From positions 1 to 16,912 of the forward strand of contig JAGQUL010000296.1 in assembly GCA_020438525.1 (NCBI GenBank): a DNA stretch of 16,912 nt. Reading direction: 5' to 3'. The translations under genes were made by a program, and so were the position numbers. Positions 1-5,984 of this stretch are shown one piece after another. Source of the DNA: Thermoleophilia bacterium (lineage in GTDB: Bacteria > Actinomycetota > Thermoleophilia > Gaiellales > SKUG01). The notes under the pieces were generated by a model. It worked only from the letters and a program-made list of their open reading frames with translations, had not been told where the DNA came from and did not search any database. The stretch's first letter is position 1, and every line of letters begins with the position of its first letter.

Positions 1-426
1 GCCGGGCACCTGTGGGCGCGAGAGCACCTCTCCCCCGGCGAGCAGGAACGCGAGGCGCTGGCACAGCGCCTCGCGGACGCGATCGTCGGTGATGAGCTGC
101 TCTGCGGCCCGATCAATCCGGCGGTGACTGCGGTCGTGGAGCAGACGACCCACGCACTCTCCTCCAGCGCGCTCGTGTGGCTGCGCGAGGCCGACGAGTC
201 CCAGGTCGCGGCGCTCGACGAGCGAGCCCGCGACCTGATCCCCACGCTCGATGGCTGCGAGCTCGATCCGAGCACCATCGAGTTCTGGGTGCACCTCGGC
301 GCCCGCTCCGGCGAGCTGCGGATGCTGCTCGACCAGGCAGGGTTCGCGCGCCTCGACACCTGCAACGCGCCCGAGCTGCTCGAGGCGCTCGCTCCTGATC
401 GCTACGACACCTGCGATGCGTCCTGA
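1..426 (+). CDS. Unrecognised protein, 3' end of gene only
   Basis: The frame is open from the first base of the window to a TGA at 424-426, giving 141 residues of the C-terminal part; the start lies outside. The visible protein is soluble-looking, rich in Leu, Ala, Glu and Asp, and mostly helical in character, with no signal peptide, membrane segment or motif I can name. Three cysteines are scattered and do not form a CxxC. Third codon positions are strongly G/C, as in the confident genes nearby, which supports real coding. It converges on the YcnI-like gene, and the two coding ends overlap by 25 bases (402-426). I do not assign a function. A shorter product starting at the in-frame GTG at 124 is possible but less likely, because the frame continues upstream without a stop. 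Confidence 0.6.
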   Translation, partial: AGHLWAREHLSPGEQEREALAQRLADAIVGDELLCGPINPAVTAVVEQTTHALSSSALVWLREADESQVAALDERARDLIPTLDGCELDPSTIEFWVHLGARSGELRMLLDQAGFARLDTCNAPELLEALAPDRYDTCDAS

Positions 427-1091
427 ACCGGTCGCCGCCGCACCACGAGGATGATCGCAGCGAACCCGATCGCGATCGCAGCCAGTGCGAGCAGTCGAGC
501 GAGCCAATCTGCGTCGGATGAGGACGAAGATGCCGCGGCAGACGACCCGCCGCGGCCACCGCCGTTGCCGCCTCCACCAGCGCTGGCAGGTTCGGTACCG
601 GCGGCACCCTCACCCCCGGCGTTCTGTCGTGGAGCGTTCGCGTCGATGCGCATGACCGGCGACGGATTCTCGGATTCCGCGTCACCGATCCAGCTCACGA
701 CCTGACCGTCCGAGTACTGCTGCAGCGCCTTCCACTCAATGGTGCCGGGCGTGTCGGGTGTGGACGCAAGCAGCTGGAACGCGACGAATCCGTCGCTGTC
801 GAGCTTCCCGGTCCACTCCAGCTCGGAGATCGATCCGTTCGGTGCGGTGACCTCCTTCCGCTTCCACCCGGGCGTGGTGCCGAACGAGAACGGAATCACG
901 CCCTCGGGCACCTGCACGGTGACCTTGGTCGTCGATTCCGGGCGCTCGTTCGGCACCAGCAGCGTCACCAGGATCGGGTCGCCCGGTGCTGCCACCGTGG
1001 GCGAGACCTGGACGTGCGCGGACGCGGTGCCGACCGCCCCGATCGCACACGCCACGGCCGCGAGCATCACGATCCTCGGCATGCGGCGCAT
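402..1091 (-). CDS. YcnI-like (DUF1775) copper-binding secreted protein with C-terminal membrane anchor
   Basis: This 229-residue protein has a signal peptide (residues 1-25) ending A-S-A before His26. The YcnI/DUF1775 domain follows from His26 to about residue 150, with family features such as AHVxVSP, VPNE, TTKVTVQVPEGV, a PGW motif (74-76) and LEWTG (91-95). YcnI-family domains are known to bind Cu(II) outside the cytoplasmic membrane through the free N-terminal His, and that residue is present here. A Gly/Ala/Ser-rich linker (about 155-195) leads to one membrane helix (about 200-218) and a short basic tail, the usual YcnI layout. I chose the ATG at 1091 because it overlaps the stop of copC as TGATG, which suggests translational coupling; a longer frame reaches 1544 but shadows copC. 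Bacillus-type YcnI sits with copper import genes, which fits this context. The family call is strong; the copper role is inferred from family and neighbour. Confidence 0.88.
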   Translation of the reverse strand: MRRMPRIVMLAAVACAIGAVGTASAHVQVSPTVAAPGDPILVTLLVPNERPESTTKVTVQVPEGVIPFSFGTTPGWKRKEVTAPNGSISELEWTGKLDSDGFVAFQLLASTPDTPGTIEWKALQQYSDGQVVSWIGDAESENPSPVMRIDANAPRQNAGGEGAAGTEPASAGGGGNGGGRGGSSAAASSSSSDADWLARLLALAAIAIGFAAIILVVRRRPVQDASQVS

Positions 1092-1471
1092 CACTTCTTG
1101 ATCCTGAAGCTGTACGAACCGGACTGCTTGTGGCCGTCGCCTGCGGTGATGTTCCACCGGACGACATATCGGCCGTTCTTCAGTCCCGAGTTGAGCCGGG
1201 TCGACACCCGCCTCACGTTGCGCGGATCCTTGGCTCCGTTGCCTCGAGAGACCTTCTTCCCCTTGGCATCGAAGACCTTGATGGTCCCCTTCTTGATCTC
1301 GCCGCTGAACGTCGTCGACGCGGTCGTGGGCGACCGCTTCAGCACACCGTTCGGCGTCGGGGTGCGCGACACGACGGTGACGTGCGCGATCGCGGTGGCC
1401 GCCGTGATCACCAGCAGCACGAGCGCCGTGGCCGTGATCCGTCGTGCTCGCGCAGGAAGTGAGTGTCTCAT
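1091..1471 (-). CDS. copC: CopC-like copper resistance/binding protein
   Basis: This 126-residue protein matches a one-domain CopC. It has a signal peptide (1-29, ending A-I-A), then His30 as the predicted mature first residue (HVTVV). The C-terminal strand pattern YVVRWNITAGDGHKQSGSYS is the classic CopC ending. CopC proteins bind Cu(II) through the N-terminal His plus Asp and His of a D-x-H motif; here these are Asp112 and His114, that is 83 and 85 counted from the mature His. The Met-rich Cu(I) site of some plasmid CopC proteins is absent, so this is the Cu(II)-only type. The ATG at 1471 follows GGAG at a spacing of seven bases. Its stop overlaps the start of the YcnI-like gene. No copD is visible in the window, so the copper may be passed to YcnI or to the His-rich membrane protein upstream, which is inference. 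Confidence 0.9.
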   Translation of the reverse strand: MRHSLPARARRITATALVLLVITAATAIAHVTVVSRTPTPNGVLKRSPTTASTTFSGEIKKGTIKVFDAKGKKVSRGNGAKDPRNVRRVSTRLNSGLKNGRYVVRWNITAGDGHKQSGSYSFRIKK

Positions 1472-1494
1472 CCGATGTCTCCTGTATTCGATCC

Positions 1495-1556
1495 GATCCG
1501 CTGCCGGGGCAGGCGAGGCGACCGTTCGATGGTCGCCCGCCCACCCCGTGCGGATC
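1495..1556 (-). promoter_or_regulatory. Long stem-loop between the coiled-coil gene and copC
   Basis: A near-continuous hairpin fills most of the 110-base gap. Outer stem GATCCGC/GCGGATC pairs 1495-1501 with 1550-1556. CGGGG pairs 1505-1509 with 1544-1548. GGCG/CGCC pairs 1512-1515 with 1538-1541. GGCGACC/GGTCGCC pairs 1517-1523 with 1531-1537, closing a seven-base loop. It begins 26 bases after the stop of the upstream gene and ends 23 bases before the copC start, just ahead of its ribosome binding site. There is no T-run after it on the minus strand. It could be a T-less terminator, a processing site that sets separate copC-ycnI levels, or a leader element. Confidence 0.55.
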
Positions 1557-1581
1557 AGGTTTCTGCGTGATCGACGATCCG

Positions 1582-3027
1582 TCAGCCGACGAGGGTCACC
1601 TTGACCGTGTCGGTGTCGCCGCCGCCGCGTGCGGTGACCGTGGCCCCGACGGTGTGCCTGGCGAGTACCTTGCGCACCTTGAGCGAGAAGGTCGGCTCTG
1701 CGATCACAGCACCGTTCGCGCCGATCGTCACGACCTTGGTGCCGAGCACGGTCGACCTGAGGCCGAGCTTCTTGGCCGCGGCCTTGGTCACGGTCACGCG
1801 GATCGTGACCTTGGTCTTCGCGTTGCCCGTCACGAGCATCGTCGCATCGCCGACGCGCAGTCGTCGCGTGACAGGTGCCACGTTCAGGGCTGCGTCCTGG
1901 AGGTCGCCGACCTGGGCCTTCAGGTCCTCGATCTGCTTGTTGAGGTCGTCGATCGTCGACTGCAGCGTCGCCTTGTCCTTCGTGAGCGTGTCCTTGTCGC
2001 TCGTGAGCGTGGCCTTGTCGTTGGTCAGCGCGGTCTTCTCGCTGGTCAGCGTGGTGATCTGCGAGTTGAGCGGCGTGGTCTCGTCACTCAGCGCTGCGCT
2101 GTAGATCGGCGACGTGGCGCCTGCCGCATCGGCCGGCCGGTACACGCCACCCAGACCGTCGCATGCCGTCTCGAACTCCGCTGCGGTGTTCGTCGCGTCG
2201 TAGGTGCCGGCGCCAAGGTTGGTGTCGAGCACCGTCTGCAGCACGTCGGTCCAGTCAGCCGGATCGTCGGCGATGTTCGACGAGCTCTTGGTGAACGGCA
2301 CGTAGTTCCAGAACGGCTGGGCCGGATTCTCGTTCGCCGCGAGGATGTTCGCGGAGCTCTGCAGGTCCGACACGCCCTCGCACACCGGGTGCGCCTGCAC
2401 GTCGGTCTGCGCCGCCGCGAACGTCAGCCAGTCGGCACCGGTCATGCCCCCAGACGTGCGGTAGGTACCCGGCAGTCGCTTGAGGTTGAGCATCCCGCCT
2501 TCCTGGGATCCGTTCGTCTCCTTGAGCAGCGGCGCGTAGCCGTGCTCGGCGATCACGTAGTACTCCTGCGTCGGCAACGTCGCGCCCGTGGAGTCATCCG
2601 CGAACGTGATGGCCGTGCCACCGTCGGTGACGTCGGCCTGCACCGCGGTACCGGCGCCCCCGGTCAGGAGCGCGGCGTCCGGCGCGATCGAGGCCTCGTT
2701 GGTGCTGATCTTCGCGCCCACCCACTTCACGGTGAACGGACCGCCGTCAGCACCGGTCACGTCGACGTTGCCGATGCCGATCGCAGGATCCTGCTCGAGC
2801 GCGAGCTGAACCTCGAGTGCGGTCGCGTCGAAGTCGACGGCGTCTGCACCCGCGGACGGCTTGAACGTGCCGCCCGTGGCATTCACGGTGATCGTCTGCA
2901 CTTCCTGCGTCTTGTTCATCAGCGCAGTCGTCGAGTACACGCTCGGGTGTGCGAGCGCTGCTGCCGGCACGACGAGTGCCAGCAGGCTGGTTGCGGCGAG
3001 CGCCGCGATTCGGTGACAGTACGTCAT
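1582..3027 (-). CDS. Secreted coiled-coil protein of unknown function in the copper cluster
   Basis: This 481-residue exported protein has a signal peptide (1-26, ending A-L-A) before His27. Residues about 42-125 match a repeat domain I know from many actinobacterial and other surface proteins: QTITVNATGGTF, then an A-T-A-L-E-V-Q-L-A-L-E stretch, then GNVDVTGADGGPFTV. Residues about 150-300 are an unrecognised domain with HGYAPLL and two Cys (216, 289). Residues 318-380 form a coiled coil of near-identical heptads (T-L-T-x-D-K-x), free of Pro. Residues 385-481 look like a beta-sandwich that ends the protein; no anchor follows. I chose ATG 3027 because GGGAA precedes it and the signal peptide starts directly; an in-frame ATG at 3048 lacks a binding site, and the frame further up shadows the next gene. 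It lies 110 bases before copC and 53 after its upstream neighbour. Function unknown; an envelope spacer or metal-binding role is possible. Confidence 0.8.
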   Translation of the reverse strand: MTYCHRIAALAATSLLALVVPAAALAHPSVYSTTALMNKTQEVQTITVNATGGTFKPSAGADAVDFDATALEVQLALEQDPAIGIGNVDVTGADGGPFTVKWVGAKISTNEASIAPDAALLTGGAGTAVQADVTDGGTAITFADDSTGATLPTQEYYVIAEHGYAPLLKETNGSQEGGMLNLKRLPGTYRTSGGMTGADWLTFAAAQTDVQAHPVCEGVSDLQSSANILAANENPAQPFWNYVPFTKSSSNIADDPADWTDVLQTVLDTNLGAGTYDATNTAAEFETACDGLGGVYRPADAAGATSPIYSAALSDETTPLNSQITTLTSEKTALTNDKATLTSDKDTLTKDKATLQSTIDDLNKQIEDLKAQVGDLQDAALNVAPVTRRLRVGDATMLVTGNAKTKVTIRVTVTKAAAKKLGLRSTVLGTKVVTIGANGAVIAEPTFSLKVRKVLARHTVGATVTARGGGDTDTVKVTLVG

Positions 3028-3080
3028 CTGGTTTCCCTGGTCCTTCATGGGTCTGTGTGTGTTGTGTGTCGAACGACGTG

Positions 3081-4304
3081 TCAGTGCGAGCGTGTGCGCG
3101 GACGCCACGTCGGTGCCAGCAGGAAGCTGCGCGACACCGATCGTTCGGCCCGGTCGCTGCTCGGAACGAACACGATCTGATAGCGGCTTCGCGCCGCCCG
3201 TCTCACCGCGATCACGAAGGTCGCGGTTCGTCTGGTCAGTCGCGTGATTCGCGTCGCGCTCGGCTCGACCGAGCTTGCCTCGAGCAGCAGCAGCTTCCCG
3301 GGCAGCGCGGGCCACGTCTGCACGCGCACGAGCTCCACGCCCGCGCTGGTGCGTCGGCGGGTCACGCGAATGCGCGAGCGCACCGTGACCGTTGCCGTCT
3401 GTGACCCGATCGTCTCGGCAACGGCGCGCACACGGCTCGTCTCGAGCACCTGCACGCGCGCCGCGAACGATCCGTCCGAGCCTGTGACCACGGAGAACGA
3501 GCGCTCGCGCCCGGCTGCGCCGCCGGCCGGCGAGATCGTGACGTGAACCACCACGCCCTCCCGCGCCGGCAACACCGTGCCGCCCACGCGCGCCATGCCG
3601 CCTCCGACGATCACCGACGGTGCCGTGACCTCGACCGCAGTGGTCGTCGCCACCGTTCCGCCGCCGTCGCCGCCCGTCGTCCCCGTTCCACCGCCGCACG
3701 AGCCGACCACGTAGTCGGCCCCCACCGCGGTGTCGCTCGGGTCGGTGCCGCCGGGTGCCTTGTCCACCCAGTGTGGGTCGCCGTTCGCCGCTCGACCGTC
3801 GATCGTGAGCGCGATCGGCTGCCCCAGCCGCGTACCCGGCGCGATCCCCAGCGCCGAGGTCGGCACGTCGATCACCGCTGCCTGCTCGACTCCGGGCGTG
3901 ACGCTGCCGGTGGTCGTCCCCATGCTCGAGAACGAGCCGCCGCCAACCCACGTGCCGTAGTCGTAGACCAGCGGCCCGGTGAGCGGTGCGCTCAGACGCA
4001 CGTACCGCCGCACCCCGTCGACCGAGAACACGAGTGCGTACTCGCTTCCGGTGATCGGCTCGTCCTCGTGCTCCGGTCGCCATGTTCCATAGCGAACGCG
4101 GATCACGGCCTGCAGCGACCCGCCGGCCTCGCTCAGCCAGGCTGCGGTCACGTCGGTTCCGGTGTGGTGTCCGTCACCGACGGGGTCGGTGACCTGTGGC
4201 ACGCCGTTGCAGGCGGCCGGGGGTGACGCGGCGATCGCGCTCGCTGCCCCGATCGTGGCAAGCCACGACAGGGCGACGACGACCACCGCAGCTGCGCGGT
4301 TCAT
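3081..4304 (-). CDS. Secreted protein with DP-x-GD domain and Ig-like domain
   Basis: This 407-residue exported protein has a signal peptide (about 1-26). Residues 38-200 hold a beta-rich domain opening with TDPVGDGHHTGTDVTAAWLS, a pattern (D-P-x-G-D, then D-V/I about eight residues on) seen in DOMON/CBM9-like extracellular domains that bind sugars, haem or metal. A Gly/Thr-rich linker (203-222) leads to an Ig-like or Big-like domain (about 224-312) and then a basic, beta-rich C-terminal part (313-407) with no membrane helix or sortase motif. Cys32 and Cys203 could bracket the first domain. The ATG at 4304 follows GGAG at eight bases; the 16 extra residues upstream in frame have no binding site and would spoil the signal peptide. 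It sits 86 bases after the membrane protein and 53 before the coiled-coil gene, on the same strand. Ligand unknown; the paired His in GDGHH is suggestive only. Confidence 0.78.
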   Translation of the reverse strand: MNRAAAVVVVALSWLATIGAASAIAASPPAACNGVPQVTDPVGDGHHTGTDVTAAWLSEAGGSLQAVIRVRYGTWRPEHEDEPITGSEYALVFSVDGVRRYVRLSAPLTGPLVYDYGTWVGGGSFSSMGTTTGSVTPGVEQAAVIDVPTSALGIAPGTRLGQPIALTIDGRAANGDPHWVDKAPGGTDPSDTAVGADYVVGSCGGGTGTTGGDGGGTVATTTAVEVTAPSVIVGGGMARVGGTVLPAREGVVVHVTISPAGGAAGRERSFSVVTGSDGSFAARVQVLETSRVRAVAETIGSQTATVTVRSRIRVTRRRTSAGVELVRVQTWPALPGKLLLLEASSVEPSATRITRLTRRTATFVIAVRRAARSRYQIVFVPSSDRAERSVSRSFLLAPTWRPRTRSH

Positions 4305-4390
4305 CGATGGTGCTCCAGCGGGGAACGCCGTACACGTGGTCGGGCACGGCACGCTCGATGGCGACCGTCAACCGGCCGCCCGAATGCGAA

Positions 4391-5002
4391 TCACGCGACG
4401 AACGCGGGCGGACCACGCCACCCGCAGCAGGAGACGATCCATCGGCTCGACCATGATCGGTCGATCCGTGCCAGCGCTCGCGTCGGGAGCGCCACTGCGA
4501 CAGTCCGCGTCGGCCGGAGCATGCGTGCGAGGCGATGCGCGATCCGGCGGCATACGTCGAGCGCTGCGCTCCATGCGTGCCGCTCGAGGCGCAGCAGCAT
4601 GACGCTCCCCACGACGGTGGCCAGCACGTGCACCGCAAGCATCGCGACGATCGAGTGGCTCGACGCGCCCTGGGTGCCGTGCAGTCCTGCCCCGTTCGAC
4701 ATCAGGTGCTCGTGCGCCGCGGCTGCGTGCGGGTGCAGCAGCGAGCTCGCGCCATGCACCGCGAGCTGGATGACAACCAGCCCGGAAACCAGCTGGCACG
4801 GGCCGCAGCGCTCGCGCGCGAACGTCCAGGCGTAGGCGAAGACGACAGCGAACGCAGCGACGAGGAACCACGGGTCGGGAACCATTCCCATCACGGCTGC
4901 GTGACCGGCACCGCCGATGCCCACCGAGAGCGCCGAGAACGCCGCGACGCGACGTGTGCGCATCGGCGCGGCGGCACTGATCGAATCGGCGACGGTCGAC
5001 AT
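4391..5002 (-). CDS. His-rich four-helix membrane protein with CGPC motif
   Basis: The 203-residue product has four hydrophobic stretches (about 18-40, 44-63, 68-90, 115-138) and a basic cytoplasmic-looking tail. Histidines cluster in and around the helices: H34, H83, H90, H92, H97, H99, H108, H116, H125. CGPC (C66-C69) lies between helices 2 and 3. The last helix followed by R-L-E-R-H-A-W resembles small actinobacterial membrane proteins that I recall near copper genes; that comparison is from memory. As first gene of the minus-strand run it could be a metal-translocating or metal-sensing partner of CopC and YcnI, in place of CopD, which is inference. The start is uncertain: ATG 5002 is preferred, while ATG 5026 and ATG 4963 are in frame and none has a clear ribosome binding site. 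Residues past about 165 are low in hydrophobicity and may be a poorly conserved tail. Confidence 0.7.
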   Translation of the reverse strand: MSTVADSISAAAPMRTRRVAAFSALSVGIGGAGHAAVMGMVPDPWFLVAAFAVVFAYAWTFARERCGPCQLVSGLVVIQLAVHGASSLLHPHAAAAHEHLMSNGAGLHGTQGASSHSIVAMLAVHVLATVVGSVMLLRLERHAWSAALDVCRRIAHRLARMLRPTRTVAVALPTRALARIDRSWSSRWIVSCCGWRGPPAFVA

Positions 5003-5052
5003 CTCGAACGAGCATACCCGCGCCATTCGCGCCGCGCCACATCGGACCAGCT

Positions 5053-5112
5053 CGTACCCGGCGACTTGAGGCCAATCCGGCGTCCGTACGTCGAATTCTC
5101 CACCCGTACGGG
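5053..5112. promoter_or_regulatory. Candidate operator region between divergent genes
   Basis: The 184-base gap 5003-5186 separates the minus-strand cluster from the TerB-like gene and must hold promoters for both. It contains CGTAC at 5053, 5085 and 5105. The last two are in full CGTACG palindromes exactly 20 bases apart, about two helical turns, and the second extends to the perfect ten-base palindrome CCCGTACGGG (5103-5112). This spacing is what one sees for dimeric repressors binding one DNA face. I cannot place -10 and -35 boxes with confidence. Confidence 0.35.
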
Positions 5113-5186
5113 CGCCGGAGCGGGTCTCGGTCCCTGCCGATCCTGCACCCCTCAAGCGGCATCCCGGACCGTCCGATTCGCAGACC

Positions 5187-5876
5187 GTGCACGCCCCACG
5201 ACGCATCCACCAGCGCGACGAGCCGTTCCGCTTCCACCCCGATCGGGATTCGATCCTGCCGGTGGACGACGGCTGGCTCGTCGACCCCCGGATGCTCGCC
5301 CAGCGTGCCGACCCGCACGGCCACCTCAGCTACGAGCAGGCCTACGCCGAAGCGGTCGACGAGCTCGCCCGATCCGGCTACGGCTGCGTGCCCGACCCGA
5401 CCGCCGGCGATGCCGGTCCGCAGGACCTGGTCGCCACGTGCATCGTCTACGAGGCCGAGCCGGCCGAGCACGTGCGCGAGTCCACCGACAACCGCGAGCT
5501 GCACCTGCGCCTCGTCTGCGCCATGGCGCGCATCGACGGGGCATTCGTGGGCTCCGAGCTCGGGGTCGCGCTCGAGGTCGCCGACCGCCTCGCCGGCGAC
5601 TGCCCCGGCCGCCGCAAGCGCTACCGCGCGCTCGTGCGCGAGCTGTTCATCAGCCCCACCGCGCTTCCCGACCCGGTATCCCAGCTGGCCGCCCTGCCGC
5701 GGCACGAGGCGCTCGACGTCGTCGAATCCCTCAAGGCCATGGCCTGGGCCGACGGGCTGCTGCGCGCAGCCGAGCACCGCATGCTCTGCCTCGTGCACGA
5801 CGCGCTCGACCTGCCCCGCGAGCTCGTCGGGGCGCTGCGCTGCAGCCCGCGCTATGTCGATCCGCTCGCTGCCTGA
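5187..5876 (+). CDS. TerB-like domain protein
   Basis: This 229-residue soluble protein starts at GTG 5187, the first possible start in its frame; no good ribosome binding site is visible. Residues about 105-215 form a helical domain of the TerB-like type, recognised by paired acidic motifs: M-A-R-I-D-G-A-F-V-G-S-E (113-124) and M-A-W-A-D-G-L-L-R-A-A-E (185-196), followed by H-R-M-L-C-L-V-H-D-A-L-D-L. In TerB-like proteins the DG...E acidic residues bind divalent metal, and the domain occurs in tellurite/stress systems and fused to DnaJ or membrane regions. The first 100 residues match nothing I know. There is no signal peptide, so it should be cytoplasmic. No other ter gene lies nearby, so a tellurite role is not supported. 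It is transcribed away from the copper cluster and may share its control region. Confidence 0.75.
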   Translation: MHAPRRIHQRDEPFRFHPDRDSILPVDDGWLVDPRMLAQRADPHGHLSYEQAYAEAVDELARSGYGCVPDPTAGDAGPQDLVATCIVYEAEPAEHVRESTDNRELHLRLVCAMARIDGAFVGSELGVALEVADRLAGDCPGRRKRYRALVRELFISPTALPDPVSQLAALPRHEALDVVESLKAMAWADGLLRAAEHRMLCLVHDALDLPRELVGALRCSPRYVDPLAA

Positions 5877-5930
5877 CCCCGTGCGGCATCTCGCGGCCCC
5901 CGGGTTCCTCTCGACACAGCCACTTCCTGC

Positions 5931-5952
5931 GCAATTCCGATCCCGGGATTGC
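5931..5952. repeat. Short inverted repeat upstream of the protease gene
   Basis: GCAATTCC (5931-5938) and GGGATTGC (5945-5952) form an eight-base stem with one T-G pair around six bases. It lies about 30 bases before the protease start and 55 after the TerB-like stop. It could be an operator, a weak terminator or part of the 5' leader; the sequence alone does not decide. Confidence 0.3.
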
Positions 5953-5984
5953 ACAACCCCGAACGACCCGGCAGGATGCCCTTC

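Noticed and set aside
3049..3070. GT-rich run (CA-rich on the minus strand) before the coiled-coil gene
   Set aside because: Too short and irregular to be a microsatellite; noted only as an A/C-rich leader.
3028..4083. N-terminal extension that would make the coiled-coil protein 833 residues
   Set aside because: It would bury the signal peptide, and the extra part is a frame-shadow of the DP-x-GD/Ig gene, which has its own ribosome binding site and signal peptide.
5187..5876. Tellurite resistance operon
   Set aside because: Only one TerB-like domain is present; no terA, terC, terD, terE or terZ genes are visible.
4368..5954. 528-residue minus-strand open frame
   Set aside because: Overlaps the TerB-like gene on the other strand and the membrane gene in another frame; low-complexity, no motif.
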